The notes: generated from the letters alone by a model not told the origin. A stretch of 64,000 nucleotides of DNA from Proteles cristata cristata (GCA_017311185.1 JAESUZ010001514.1:2480001-2544000), one strand, 5' to 3'. Shown: positions 1 to 11,979, counted from the stretch's first letter. Translations and numbers: made by a program.

Positions 1-225
1 AGGAGGATTAGGAGGAACTTGACGGAGGAACAAGGGGAGAAGAAGGGGGGAAATGGTGGGGGAAAGGGAGAGAGGCAAACCATGAGAGACTCTTGAATGC
101 TGACAAAAACTGAGGACTGATGGATGTGGGGGGAGGATGGACTTGGAGGAGGGCACTTGTGGGGATGAGCACTGGGTGTTATGTGGAAACTAATTTGACA
201 ATAAACTATTTGCAAAAAAAAAAAA
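1..225 (+). mobile_element. L1 LINE 3' UTR end (carnivore type)
   Basis: Contains the typical carnivore L1 terminus GGGCACTTGTGGGGATGAG followed by CACTGGGTGTTATGTGG, then AATTTGACAATAAA and an A-rich tail. The element continues off the left edge. Confidence 0.8.
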
Positions 226-240
226 AAGAAAGAAAGAATA

Positions 241-274
241 GGATGCTTAACCGACTGAGCCACCCAGGCGCCCC
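241..274 (-). repeat. CanSINE 5' fragment
   Basis: Reverse complement of the SINE head only (CTGAGCCACCCAGGCGCCCC). The body is missing. Confidence 0.85.
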
Positions 275-292
275 TTTTAAAAACATTTCTTA

Positions 293-533
293 GGGGCGCC
301 TGGATGGTTCATTTGGTTGGGCATCTGACTTCAGCCCAGGTCATAATCCCACGCTTTGTGAGTTTGAGCCCTGCATCAGGCTCTGTGCTGACAGCTCAGA
401 GCCTGGAACCTGCTTTGGATTCTGTCTCTTTCTGTCTCTCTCTGCTCCTCCCCTGCTTGCATTCTGTCTCCCAAAAATAAATAAACATAAATAAGCAAAC
501 AAATAAATAAATAATAAATAAATAAATAAATTT
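293..533 (+). repeat. CanSINE
   Basis: Full head GGGGCGCCTGG, degenerate B-box (GAGTTTGAGCCC), CT-rich part and a long AAAT tail. It lies head to head with the fragment at 241-274. Confidence 0.9.
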
Positions 534-954
534 CTTAAAACACAAGTGACAAAGAAAAATAGTGTGTTGTACTTCAAAGGTCACTATAAAGAAGGTGAAG
601 AGTCAGCCCACAAAATAGAAGAAAATATTTACAAATTATTCGATCTGATAAAGGTCTAATGTCCAGACTATATGAAGAGGTACTAGAACTCAACAGTCAA
701 AAAACACCTAATTTCAAATGGGCAAAGGATTTAAGCAGATCTTTCTCCAAAGATGTACAAATGGCCAATAAGCAACGAAAAGATGCTCCACATCATTAGT
801 TATTAGAGAAATGAAAATCAAAGCCACAGTGAGGTGCCAGTTCACACCATGATGGCTATAATCAAAACGACAGACAATAACAAGTGTTGACAAAGGTGTG
901 AAAAAAGTGAAACTGTCATCTATTGCTGGTGGGAATGTAAAATAGCGCAGCTGA

Positions 955-1057
955 GGCGCCTGGCTGGCTCAGCTGTAGAGCACGCCTCTCTTGATCTCAA
1001 GGTCCTAAATTCAAGCCCAACATTGGGGGTAGAATTTACTTTAAAAAAAAAATAAAT
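955..1057 (+). repeat. Older CanSINE subtype (short, A-tailed)
   Basis: Starts GGCGCCTGGCTGGCTCAG and ends in the short form TTTACTTTAAAAAAAA without the CT-rich region. It is inserted in the L1 at 590-2,335. Confidence 0.8.
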
Positions 1058-1059
1058 AA

Positions 1060-1216
1060 GGGGTCCCTGGGTGGCTCAGCTGGTTAAGAGTGACTCTTGG
1101 TTTCAGCGCAGGTCATGATCTAAGGGCTGTTAGATTCTCTCCCTCCCTCTCCCTCTGCCCCTTCCCACTTGCTCTCACACTCGCACTCTCTCTCTCTAAC
1201 TTAAATAAAATAAAAT
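1060..1216 (+). repeat. CanSINE
   Basis: Head GGGTCCCTGGGTGGCTCAGC, CT-rich region, AAATAAAAT tail. It is directly downstream of the previous SINE, probably inserted into its tail. Confidence 0.85.
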
Positions 1217-1270
1217 GATACAGCTACTTTGAAAAACAATTTGACAATTCCTCAAAAAAATTACACAGGG

Positions 1271-1483
1271 GGGCGCCTGGGTGGTTTAGTCGGTTGAGCG
1301 TCCGACTTCCACTTAGGTCATGATCTCGCAATTCGTGGGTTCGAGCCCCGCGTCGGGCTCTGTGCTGACTGCCAGCTCAGAGCCTGGAGCCTATTTCAGA
1401 GTCTGTGTCTCCCTCTCTCTCTGACCCACCCCTGCTCACGCTGTCTCTCTCTTTCTCCTAGAAATAAAATAAAAATATTTTTT
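1271..1483 (+). repeat. CanSINE, young, with 16-bp target duplication
   Basis: The duplication AAAAAATTACACAGGG is found at 1,255-1,270 and 1,484-1,499. The B-box GGTTCGAGCCC is intact, and the 3' part shows the CTCCTAGAAATAAA form shared with other young copies here. Confidence 0.92.
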
Positions 1484-1739
1484 AAAAAATTACACAGGGT
1501 TACCATATGAGCCAGTAACTCTGCTCCTCGATCTGGCACAGAGAAAGGAAAGCACATGCCCACACAAAAACCTGCACACACCTGTTCCTAGCACCACTAC
1601 TCTTTGTATCCCCAAAGTGAAAACAACCCGGATATCCATCAACTGGTGAGTGAATAAATGTGGCATAGCCATACAACAGAATATTATTTGGCCATAAAGA
1701 GGAGTTAATATATCAACAGAACTGTTGTTTTTTTTTTAT

Positions 1740-1954
1740 TAAAAAAAAATTTTTTTAATATTTATTTATTTTTGAGAGACAGTGCGAGCGGGAGAGAAGC
1801 TGAGAGAGAGGGAGACACAGAATCTGAAGACGCAGAATCTCCAGGCTCCAATCTGTCAATGCAGAGCCCGACACGGGGCTCAAACTCACAGAACGTGAGA
1901 TCATGACTTGAGCCAAAGTTGGATGCTTAACTGACTGAACCACCCAGGCGCCCC
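1740..1954 (-). repeat. CanSINE
   Basis: Antisense copy ending CACCCAGGCGCCCC, inserted in the old L1. Confidence 0.9.
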
Positions 1955-2339
1955 AAACTGCTGTTTTTTCAAAACCAATGAAGTACTGATTCATGCCACT
2001 GAATGTTTGAATTTGGAAAACATCATGCTAAATGAAATAAACCAGACACAAAAGGCTACATACTGTATGATTCTATTTTTGTGAAATGTCTGGAACAGAC
2101 AAATTCATAGAGAGAGAAAGTAGATTTAGTGGTCGCTGGGGGCTGGGGTAGGGAGGGGAGGAAAGAGGATGATTGCTAATGGGCACGAGGTTTCCTTCTG
2201 GGGTGATGAATGTATTCTAGAATTAGATAGTGGTGATGGTTACAGACTTTGTGGATATATGGAAAACCACTGAGCTGTACAATTTTAAAAGCTTGAATAT
2301 TGTGGTATGTGAATTATAGCTCAATTTAAAAAAAGATTT

Positions 2340-4063
2340 CTTGGTAATGATGGCCAGAACACACATATAGCTTCGCTTCCTCTCTCAAATGACATTTTTT
2401 TAAATGTAAACTATAAGGACAAGGAGGACAGAAGAGAAAGCAGAGCAGAATTTTAGAAGCTGGAGAGCATGTACACTAGAGGTAACTCCTATAGCAGACC
2501 GCAGAGAGCTAAATCCTAAACCTGCAGCTAGGAAGGCTGAGAAGCCACCTATCTGCATGGCAGATGTAAGTCTGCTCAGGATATTAGGCAACTAGGAAGG
2601 AGTAAAGGTGGAGCTAAGAAGAGGAGGATTGGTTGGAAGTATGTTCACCAAACAGTTGGATACCCAGTTCCTCTCCTTCCACAGTACCCCCTCGCTCTCT
2701 CAGAGAAGACTGGAAGGTTGTCCTCTGGCACGCTACAGGACATGGGCCTGTACTAAAGCTAAGAGTGCCAGCCTTCTCCCCACCCCCAGGTCCCTGAACG
2801 CTAGAAGGCAGTACATGGGAAGATCTTTCTTTGGGGAATATGACCATCCCAGGAGAAACATTGGGGGTTCCCCAACGAAACAAATAATGTTATAGGGAAG
2901 CCCTCAGGGGATAAGCCCTAGTCATGGCTCACAGCTTCTACTTGGTTTTTTAGATAATCAAGGGTTATGGACTATGTGAAAAAAGCCTCTAACATAAAAG
3001 AGAATGAACAAAACCAATAACCAAACCCAAAAAAAAGCACCATGGAGGAACAAAATGGCCATGAATAGCACATAAAATATTATACTATAACCATGAAATG
3101 AGAATAGGATGCTATAAAGATATAGGTACCATTAGAAGAAAAACACAGCTTTTGAAGACTAAAAGTACAAGGGAAGATATTAAACAACTGGTAGATGGAA
3201 GATAAAGTTCTTTTAGTTACTCAGAAAGACAAACTTCCCACAAAGATAAAAAGAAAAACCAGATAGAAAAGAGAATTAAAGACCAGTTCGGGTGGCCCAA
3301 GAGCCAAATATCAGAGTTCCAGAAATGGAGAACAGAGAAAATCAAGGGGAAGAAATCATCAGTGAAATAAGTCAGTACAATTTCCAGAATTCAAGGACAT
3401 AAATTTCCAAACTGAAAGGGCCCAGGGAGTACCAAGGAAAGAATGAAAATAAGTTTTCAAACCAGGGCACATCCTGGCAAGGCTTCAGAAAAATAAAAAC
3501 CAAGAAAAGATTCTGCAAATTCCAAACTTCCAAAATGGAAAAAACAAAACATATACAAAAAAAAACCGGGAATCAATGACTTTGGACTTCTTAACAGCAA
3601 CCCTGGTAACCAGAAGATAATGGAGCAATGCCCTCAAAATTCTATGGGAAAATTATTTCCACCCTAGCATCTTCACAGAGCTAAATCATCAAATATATGA
3701 GGGTGTCATGAAGATATTCTCAGACATTCAAGATCTCAAAATCTTTCCTTTTTCAGAAAGCTTCAGGAAGGTATGCTCCACCAGAATGAAGGCGTTCACT
3801 AAAAATACGAGAAGACCTGGGACACATAAAACTGAAATTTCACTTGTGAGATGGAATGGGGATCCCCAAGAGGGTAGTGCACAGAAATTCTAGGAATAAA
3901 ACAAAGCATCTACATTAGCTCAGGCCCAAAGGCTCTGAAAGACATCTCAATATGACAAAATTGGTAGATATGTGATGTGCCTGATAGATATCTCATATGT
4001 ACTGAGAGGCAATTTGGATAATTTTTGGAGAGTATAAGAAAGATTAAATTATGATAATTTCAT
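2340..4063 (+). mobile_element. Ancient L1M-type LINE segment
   Basis: Recognised by phrases common to the 5' non-coding region of old mammalian L1s: GGACTTCTTAACAGCAACCC, AGATAATGGAGCAATGCCCT and 'TCAGACATTCAAGATCTCAA'. No open frame survives. The same relic seems to resume after the younger insertion, at 5,434. Subfamily is not determined. Confidence 0.6.
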
Positions 4064-4771
4064 AGAAAATTAAGTAAATGAAGCAACACTCATACACTGT
4101 GGGAACACAAACTGGTGCAGCCACTCTGGAAAACACTATGGAGGTTCCTAAAAACGTTAAAAATAGAAGTACCTCATGATCTGGTAGTTGCACTATTGAA
4201 TATTTACTCAAAAAACACAAAAACACTAATTCAAAGGGATACATGCACCCCTGTATTTACTGCAGCATTATTTACAATAGCCAAATTATGGAAACAGCCC
4301 AAGTGTTCACCAACAGATGAACAGATAAGAAGATGTGGTATATGTGGTATATATACACAATGGAATATTATTCAGTCATAAAAAAAAAAGAATGAAATCT
4401 TTCCACTTGCAACCACATGGATGGAGATAGAGAGTATAATGCTAACCAAAGTAAGTCAGAGAAAGACATATATCATAGGATTTCACTTATATGTGGAATT
4501 TAAGAAACAAAAGAAAACAAAGGAAAAGAGAGAAAGACAAACCAAAAAACAGAGTCTTAACTACAGAGAACTGATGGTTACCAGAGGGAAGGTGGGTGGA
4601 GAGATGGGGGGAGAAGGTGATGGGGGAATTAAAGAGTACACTTCTCACGATGAGACCTGAGTAATGTAGGAAGTGCTGAATCACTATATTGTACTCCTGA
4701 AACTAATATAACACTGTATGTTAACTGTACTAGAATTAAAATAAAAAACTTAATTAAAAAAAAATAAAGAA

Positions 4772-4975
4772 GGGCTCCTGAGTGGCTCAGTCAGTTGAGC
4801 AACCCACTTTTGATTTCGTTTAGGTAATGATCCCAGGGTTGTGATAGCAAGCCCTGAGTCAGGTTCATGCGGTGTGGAGCCTGCTTAAGAGTCTCTCTTT
4901 CTCTCCCTCTTCCCCTCCCTGATTAACACACTCCCACCTCTCTAAAAAATAATAATAATAAAATTTAAATTAAAA
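4772..4975 (+). repeat. CanSINE, diverged
   Basis: Head GGGCTCCTGAGTGGCTCAGT. First of three SINEs in the L1 A-tail. Confidence 0.85.
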
Positions 4976-4985
4976 AATGTAAAAG

Positions 4986-5220
4986 AAGGCACCTGGGTGG
5001 TTCAGTCAGTTGAGCAACCAATTATTGGTTTTGGCTCAGGTCATGATCTCAAGGTTTGTGGGTTTGAACCCCACATGGGTCTCTGTGCTGATGGTACGAA
5101 GCCTGCTTGGGATTTTCTCTCTCTCCCTCTCTCTCTGTGCCTCTCCTGCTCACATGCACATACTCTCTCTCACACACAAAATATATAAATAAAAATTTTA
5201 ATATAAAATAAAATAAAAAA
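4986..5220 (+). repeat. CanSINE
   Basis: Head AGGCACCTGGGTGGTTCAGT, B-box-like GGGTTTGAACCCC, then CT-rich region and AAATAAAA tail. Confidence 0.88.
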
Positions 5221-5227
5221 GAAGGAA

Positions 5228-5414
5228 GGGACACCTGAGTGGTTCAGTCAGTTAAGCAGCCAACTCTTGGTTTCAGCTCAGATCATGATCTCATGGTCGT
5301 GGGATTGAGCCCTGAGTCAGGCTCCATGCTAGACGTGGATTCTCTCTCCCTCTCTCTCTGCCCCTCCCCTGCTCGCATGAGGGAGGGAGGGAGGAAGGGA
5401 GGAAAAAAAGGAAA
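5228..5414 (+). repeat. CanSINE with GGGA-repeat tail
   Basis: Head GGGACACCTGAGTGGTTCAG. The 3' end has turned into a GGGAGGGAGG/GGAAAAAA tract directly before the second copy of the 19-bp duplication. Confidence 0.85.
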
Positions 5415-5929
5415 AGAAAATTAAGTAAATGAAAAACCAAAACAACTATTAAATCTTGGGTAAACCAAAGTTATATATGAAATGAATAATAATCCTTGTA
5501 TACTCTGTAACTAAAATTGAATGTAATATGCATTGTCATAATATGATAAACATTGAATGCTGATCATAAATAACCAAACATATAATAGTGGTATAAGGGA
5601 AGATGAAGGACAGAAAGAGTGACGTAGAAGGACAGAGGAGGAAAGAGGGCTAAATCCTCATCTTCCACTGTGAAAAACCAATCAGATATGTTTAAAATTG
5701 AAAAAACAGGAAGTAAAATCAGAACTTATTTAGAGATACAGAGATAGATACCAAAAGAATCGGCTAAAAAAGTTTGAAGTGGTATAAAGAGGAAGGTGAG
5801 GAAATGCTATTTTTCACAGTAAGCCTTAGAGAAGCATTTGATTCTTCAAATATGTAAATTTTTTGTAACTTTGATACAAAGTAAAGCTAAATTTAAAAAT
5901 AATGAAAAAAATAATCAAAGTCAATTGAT

Positions 5930-5950
5930 TCTAAGCCACCCAGGCGCCCC
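5930..5950 (-). repeat. CanSINE head fragment
   Basis: Only the antisense head (CTAAGCCACCCAGGCGCCCC) remains. Confidence 0.75.
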
Positions 5951-6339
5951 AAAGAAAAATTCTTCTTTACAGAAGAATGCAAGAAAACTAACTTAGAAGA
6001 AAAGATAGAATTAGAAAATCACCTTTTAATAACCCCCAGTATAAATAGCTGGTTCAGGTAAGGGCCACCAATGAATGCCAAAACCATGAGACGAAAGCTG
6101 GAGAAGGACAGGATATCACACACTGTAGTATCATCCCAAAGGTCGTCACTGGGTGCAAAGAGGGAAAGGCACTTTACAGTGGTGCAGTCCTGCTCTCAGC
6201 ACCAAGTGCTCAAACTGAGTATCACCAACGGTGGGACAGCCTGACATTATGTTTCCTAATGGGATAATAACACTGAGCATCAGCTGGGCAATATCTTTGC
6301 TAAAAAATCATTAACCTGAATCTACTTTTGTGGGGTCTT

Positions 6340-6345
6340 TTTAAG

Positions 6346-6376
<31 letters not shown>

Positions 6377-6543
6377 AGAGAACGGGGGAGGGGCTGAGAG
6401 AGAGAGGGAGAGAGAATCCCAAGCAGACCCCATGCTATCAGCATGGAGCCTGATGCAGGGCTCAAACCCATGAACCATGAGATCAAGACCTGAGCCGAAA
6501 CCAAGAGTTGGATGCCTAACCAACAGAGTCACCCAGGCGTCCC
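6340..6543 (-). repeat. CanSINE
   Basis: Antisense, TTTATTTATTTATTTTGAG tail to CACCCAGGCGTCCC head. Confidence 0.9.
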
Positions 6544-6692
6544 TTTAGACCTAGTTTCAGTTTACAGTAATAGAAGGGTAGAAGAACAAGTTAAATGACA
6601 CAAGGAGGAAAAAGACAAATCCAGGGATAGTCCACAAGACTAAAGATTTAAAAGATTAAAGAAATAAAAAAGAAAAAGAAAAAACAAATGTA

Positions 6693-6815
6693 GGGGCACC
6701 TAGCTGGCTCAATCAGTGGAGCATGCAACTCTTGATCTCGGGGTTGTGAGTTTGAGCCCCATGTTGGGTATAGAGACTGCTTAAACATTAAAATCTTTAA
6801 AAAAAAATAAAAGAT
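6693..6815 (+). repeat. Older CanSINE subtype (short, A-tailed)
   Basis: GGGGCACCTAGCTGGCTCAA head and a TTTAAAAAAAAATAAA tail, without the CT-rich domain. Confidence 0.8.
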
Positions 6816-7389
6816 TTTAAAAATATAATAACCAGATGCAATTTATACATCTTGACAAGATTCTGGTTTAGAAAAAAAAAAAGCTATAAAAGATATTTTT
6901 GAGAGGCAGAGGAAATGTGAATCTGGATTGAATATTAGAGGACATTTCAGAATTGTTATTGTTTAACTTAGCAATAAGTTTGATAATGGAATTTTTGGCT
7001 ATTAAGTGATTATGTTTTTAGGAGCTGAAGGCTGAATGAAAGACTTGGAGGTGACATGAGTTGATGTTTACAACTTATTTTCAAATGGTTCAGAAAAAAA
7101 GATACAGATAGATAATAGATAAAACTAACAATAGTTGATTATAGACGATGAGTACAGGAATGATAAACTTTCCTGTATGTTTAAAATTTCGCAAAATAAA
7201 TGATCGGCGGCAATCGTATTCAAATCCTACACAGGAACTGTGCTGCCTACTAAGAAGACGCTATATTGCCATCACTGTTACACTGACACTTGTAGGGGCA
7301 GTGGGCTCTTGTAAAACATGGGCACATAATGTGTGTTGTAATCTTTATTGGACTTTCTCAGTAACTATTCAAAAGTTTTTTGTGGGTTT

Positions 7390-7580
7390 TTTTTTTTTAT
7401 AGGAAAAAATTCCATCTCTACCACTTACTCGATGTGTGATTTTAAGCAAATTACTAAACTCCTTTTGCCTCGGTTTCCTCAAATGGGCATACTAATAGAA
7501 TCTATCTCATTGGGTTGCTGGAAGAACTGAATGAGTCAATATACACATGCCTGACAGAGAGCCTAAGTGTGCAGTAGAAT
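7390..7580 (+). repeat. MIR SINE
   Basis: Sense MIR core: ACCACTTACTCGATGTGTGA, then CTCGGTTTCCTCAAATGGGC. Confidence 0.75.
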
Positions 7581-7599
7581 TTAGGTAGCTCAGTGACAT

Positions 7600-8010
7600 G
7601 ATTTTCCCTGCTAACTTGCTACATCTGAAGGTAGCCCTTCAGGCTAGTCAGTTGAAATGCCTGCTCTCCTTTGGTGCGGACACTCCAGGCTCCGGAGGTG
7701 TGTGTTCATGCCAGTTCACTTGGCTGAGCCAGGAGGCAGAGTCTCCCAAGACCTCGGGCCCTTCCTGTTCTCCTCCTCAGTCCCCAGGTCCCTGATAGGG
7801 AGGAGCCGCCCTAGGTAGCGGGCAGACAGTGCATTTCCAGCTCTGTCCACCACCCCACATGGCCTGGCCATTCTTTTGGCAGGAGGTCTCCATGGATTCT
7901 GGTATACTTGGGCCATAACACAGAGCCAGAGAAAGGGGCTCTTTGTGGGGAAGGAACAGGTCTCGGCTCCAGTCCCACATATACTATATCTGCCTCAGGC
8001 AAGTTACTTC
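7600..8010. other. Mostly single-copy sequence
   Basis: No repeat is recognised except a short MIR-like piece near 7,960-8,010 (CTGCCTCAGGCAAGTTACTT). Three overlapping antisense open frames of 63-67 codons are not supported by anything. Confidence 0.5.
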
Positions 8011-8584
8011 ACTTCTTTCATTCACCCATTCAACACTTACTTATTGCACACCTACTTTGTGCCAGGCACTGTCCTAGGTACTTGGGCTACATCAATGAAC
8101 AAAGCAGACAACCATCTCTGTTCTTACGGAATTTACATTCTAGCAAGAGACAAGCAAGTAAGCTATACTGTTGGTTAGAGAGAAATGAGCAAGCTGGGGA
8201 AAAGGGAATGTATTGCTGGGGCAAGTGGATAGGGGTAGGGTGCAGGAGTTTATAGGGTGTTGGAATGCACCTCACTGGCAAGGCCAGATTTGAGCACAGG
8301 CTTGAAGGGAAGGTTGTTTACCAACCCCATGTCTGGGGGAAGAGTGTCCTTGGCAAAAGAAAGCCAGAGAAAAGGCCCCATGGCAGGGATGTGCTCGGCA
8401 TGATTGAGGAACGGAAGGAGGCTAGTGTGGCTGGAGTGGAGCCTCTGAGATGTGGAGCAAGGGCACATGAGGTCAGTGATGCATGGGGCCAGGCCCTGTG
8501 GCCATCTTCATGACTTTGGCCTTTACTCTGAGTGAAATCAGGAGCCATGGGAAGTCTTTGAATAGAGGAGTTCTGTTACCTGAT

Positions 8585-8611
8585 TGTGTGTGTGTGTGTG
8601 TGTGTGTGTGT
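8585..8611 (+). repeat. (TG)n microsatellite
   Basis: About 13 uninterrupted TG units directly beside the CanSINE tail. Confidence 0.95.
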
Positions 8612-8804
8612 TTAAAGAATTCTTTGTTTTAATGTTTGTTTATTTTTGAGAGAGCAGGCAAACAGGGAAACACAGAATCCAAAGTAGACCCCTGGCTCTG
8701 AGCTGTCAGCATAAAGCCCAACATGAGGTGTGAACCCATGAACCGTGAGATCATGACCTGAGCCAAAGTACGACATTTAACCAACCGAACCACCCAGGTG
8801 CCCC
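8612..8804 (-). repeat. CanSINE
   Basis: Antisense, ending CACCCAGGTGCCCC, inside the L2 copy. Confidence 0.9.
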
Positions 8805-9154
8805 TCTGACTGTATTTTAAAAGGGTGGCTTGGGCTGCTGCATTGAGAATCTCACGGGACTGCTGTGAAGGTCTAAGGAGAGCCTGGATGGAAAACACTT
8901 GTAACAAAAGGCCCTGAATACAGTACAGTGCTCTAGGAAAAAGAGACTGGCTGTTCTGCTTCTTCCCATCTTATCCAAGAGATAATCAAGAAAGGAAAGT
9001 ATTTGATTTGCCCAAGGTCAGATGTTCTACAATCAATCTAATATCTGGAACTCCTGAACTCTTCTCCCAGGTGCCATCTGGCAAGTAGGTTAATAGCCTT
9101 TGGACTTGGTCTCAGTGAGTGCATCTGAACAGGACAGACTGAGCAGTCCTCCCC

Positions 9155-10420
9155 TATGATTCATTCGTCCAACAAACATGTATTAAGCACAAGCACGAGT
9201 TCTCCATATAGGGAGATATAGGGGCATTTGAAGACACCTGGTGAGGGCTGAGCCCCAGTCATTGGTGGAGCAAGAGTCAGATATCAGTCAGAGATCAGGC
9301 CACCAGTGGCTGGGGTTAAGCTTAGGGGCCAGGGTTCCGTGGCTGGAATCAGATCACAACATGAGTCTGGAGGCAGAGAGACCGGTCAGGAGACTGTGGA
9401 GAAAGCCAAGCCGGAGAGGCAAGGCCTGGTGGAGCCTGTGGCTGGGAGCATGAGGAAAGGGGACGAAGAGTAAAACGTCAGGAGGAAAGTCCACAGGACT
9501 GGGGTGAGACTGCATATGAAGAAAGGGGTAGGACCAAGATGCTGCTTAGGATTCCTACTTGGGTGACAGAGATGATATCATTCACAGAAACAGGAAGTCC
9601 TTGGCACATCTGAGGAACAGAAAGAAATGCAATACGTCTGAGCATGGTGAGCAAGGGGGAGTGTGGTTTCAAATGCTGTTGATGAGACAGGCAGGGGCCA
9701 GATCATGCAGACCTTGGTATTGGTGGGTATTATTCTAAAACAAAGGGAAGCTAGCAAAGGGTGTCAGGCAGTAAGGGACTGTATTTGGTTTATGTTTTAA
9801 AATCATGTGCGGCATATACGTTTAAGGGGGGCAGGAGTGGGGAGCCTGGAAACCAGTTAGGAGTGAAGTAGCTTAGGTGAGAGATGGTGGTGTTTTCTGG
9901 TGCTGGTGGAGACAGGGAGAAGTGGATGGATTCCATAGCTGTTTTGAAGGGAGAGATGTCAGGTGTGGGAATGAGATCAAAGGCAGCGCCTGGGTTTAGG
10001 GCTGTATAATGGATAGAGGCATTCATCAAGATGGGGAAGATGGGAGAGCACATTCTGGAATAGGCAGACTCCAGGGTTTGGTTCTGGCTACATTCTATGT
10101 GACATCCATATGTAGACATCAGGAGGATGGTTGAAACTTAAAAAATGAGTGAACATGGACATTTGTAAATAATCAATTCACAGATGGCATTTAAAGCAAT
10201 GGGGCTAGGGCTGAGCCCTGGGGACCCTCAACATTTCGAGACTGAATGGAAGGGCCCTGGCCAGTGTGGCGAAATCATCAGGGAGAAGGGAAACTGGGAG
10301 AGGCTGTGCTCATAGACCCCAGTAAGGGGGTGAGGGAGGAGGGTTTACTGTCTCCAATGCCGTTGAGAGAACAAGATGGAGAAGTCCCATGGGCTTGACC
10401 ACGTGGGGGCCACAGGAGAT
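9155..10420 (-). repeat. L2 LINE, antisense, decayed
   Basis: TTCATTCGTCCAACAAACAT marks the L2 3' end. Further in, GGGGCCAGATCATGCAGACC, ATGGCATTTAAAGCAATGGG and GGCTGAGCCCTGGGGACCCT match antisense L2 ORF2. The minus frame at 9,790-10,119 is an L2 remnant. Confidence 0.7.
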
Positions 10421-11330
10421 GGAGACAAGAGCAGGTCAGCAGTGGGTCAGGAGGTGACTGGGAGGGGAGGAAGTGGTGCCAACATGAAGGGGGTGGCAGA
10501 GAGTTGGGATTCAGCAGCTGGAAGAGGACTCAGGTCATGGCCTTTGAGCATGTTTGTGGCTGGGAAAGATACAGAGGGAACAGGACAGGGACTTGATAGT
10601 TTGAGGAGGGGCCCGGCCTGCTCAGCTCCTGCGCGGGGCATCCCAAGGCACTTCTGCACAAGCCGCCCCTCCAAGAAAGGCTGCTCTGTCGTCTGGCCTC
10701 ATCCCCTCCACAGCAGTCAAAGCCACTCCCTGACACCACCTTCCTTCTCCTCAGGACTTGGACCTCCTGCCTCAGCATCGCAGCTCATTTCCCCAGGGCT
10801 GCCACCACCAGCGCCGTCCACTGGATTTGGGCAAAGTGAAACTTCCTGAAGTCCACCAAGGCCTTTGTTCCTGGCTTTCATTTTCTCTTAGGGTCTCACC
10901 TCTTTGACTGACTGTAACTGAGTCCCACATGGTTTCTCACCGTATTGTCACAACAGCCCTGCAAGGCTCCAGGGGATTTAGGAGTTATCCCAGGCTAAGC
11001 TGGGCGTGAACACAGGCTGTGTGTGGAGCCTCCTGACTACTACGCCATGCTGCCTCTCCCTTATCTCGGCCGATCTTAGTGAAGGTGACGCCTCCTGTAC
11101 TCCTGTTCCCAATGAATGGATTTGAAAGGCAGATGGGATTCTTCCCCCATCTTTGTTTCATGGGGGCAATTTCTACAATTACTCTCCAGACAAGCTTAGT
11201 TCACCAGGCTTCTATCCTACCCAGGAATGACCCTTTCTGAACACTTCCTCACATCCCTGAGCATCTGTTTGCAGGCCTCAAGAGACAGAGAGCTTACTAC
11301 ATCCATGAACAGCCTGTTCTAGGCAGCAGG
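10420..11330. other. Single-copy sequence with one MIR piece
   Basis: The frame at 10,376-10,849 plus (157 codons) starts in L2 relic sequence and has no recognised domain. An antisense MIR fragment lies at about 10,910-11,060. Otherwise nothing recognised. Confidence 0.45.
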
Positions 11331-11540
11331 ATAGCAAAGCAATCCAAAACACGGACTCCAACACAAGTTGCTTTGGCTGAATCGCAACTAGTATCCTGTG
11401 CCTCAGTTTCCTCATTGCAAAATGGTAATGATAGAAGTACCTACTTCCTAGTGTGATTATGAGGATTATGAAGATGCTACACTTAAGTTACTTGGTAAGT
11501 ACATCATGAATTTGAGTTATGAACATCATCATTTTTCCTG
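11330..11540 (+). repeat. MIR SINE
   Basis: Sense MIR: TGTGCCTCAGTTTCCTCATT, then AAAATGGTAATGATAGAAGT. Confidence 0.75.
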
Positions 11541-11739
11541 AGGACGAGCTACAACTCACCTTACTGCAACCTACCAAACAGTAGGTTTGGGAGAAGTAGG
11601 ATGGGAGAATGACAGCTTAAGGCCTCATCTCCTACCTTCACAGGCCTACTGTTGATTCCCAGGCTTTTGCACTCCCTGGATTTGGAACCCCGTGAGTGGG
11701 CTCACGTGACTGCCTATCTACCATCAAGGCAAGATTATG

Positions 11740-11960
11740 TCATGACGGAGAGCCCAGATTCTAGAGACAGAGCCAAGTTCAAATCCAGACTCTTCTGCTT
11801 ACTTGCAATGTGTTGTCTTGGCCAAGACACTCAGTGTCCCTAAGCCTCAGCTTCTTCATCTGCAAAAATGAGATGATACTACCCTTACTTACTTCATCGG
11901 GCACTATGAGGATTAAGATAATGTATGTAAAATGGTCAGCACAGTTCCTACTTCAATAAA
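11740..11960 (+). repeat. MIR SINE
   Basis: Sense MIR: CAAGTTCAAATCCAGACTCT, CTCAGCTTCTTCATCTGCAA and a CTTCAATAAACA end. Confidence 0.8.
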
Positions 11961-11979
11961 CAATTGCCATGAATATTCC

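Larger units (their letters stand above)
590..2335 (+). mobile_element. Old L1 LINE, ORF2 3' part and 3' UTR, interrupted by SINEs
   Basis: Decayed L1 ORF2 and 3' UTR text on the plus strand, for example GGGCAAAGGATTTAAGCAGA, AAATGAAAATCAAAGCCACA, TTGCTGGTGGGAATGTAAAA and GGATATCCATCAACTGGTGA. It ends near AATTATAGCTCAATTTAAAA. The element is split at about 955-1216 (two SINEs), 1,271-1,483 and 1,740-1,954. No open reading frame remains. Confidence 0.8.
4064..5433 (+). mobile_element. 5'-truncated L1 with three tail SINEs inside one 19-bp duplication
   Basis: AGAAAATTAAGTAAATGAA occurs at 4,064-4,082 and again at 5,415-5,433. Between the copies is an L1 3' end (ORF2 C-terminal region, with AACCACATGGATGGAGATAG and GTAAGTCAGAGAAAGACA, then the 3' UTR to about 4,760), followed by three CanSINEs head to tail. 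This is what a truncated L1 with a full target-site duplication looks like when SINEs later enter its A-rich tail. Confidence 0.8.
5434..7200 (+). mobile_element. Ancient L1M-type LINE, continuation, interrupted by SINEs
   Basis: AT-rich relic with L1M-like phrases such as CAACTTATTTTCAAATGGTT followed by CAGAAAAAAAG, and TTCAGGTAAGGGCCACCAAT. It is broken by SINE pieces at 5,930-5,950, 6,340-6,543 and 6,693-6,815. No coding capacity remains. Assignment is by similarity to remembered consensus and is only moderately secure. Confidence 0.5.
8015..8905 (-). repeat. L2 LINE 3' part, antisense
   Basis: Reverse complement of the L2 3' end (TTTGTGCCAGGCACTGTCCT, GGAATTTACATTCTAGCAAG) running into antisense L2 ORF sequence (TTTGGCCTTTACTCTGAGTG). 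Interrupted by a TG microsatellite and a CanSINE. Open frames on both strands here are by-products of this relic. Confidence 0.75.

Noticed and set aside
1271..1483. tRNA-like A- and B-box sequence in CanSINEs
   Set aside because: These are tRNA-derived SINE heads, not tRNA genes; there is no acceptor stem or mature tRNA end.
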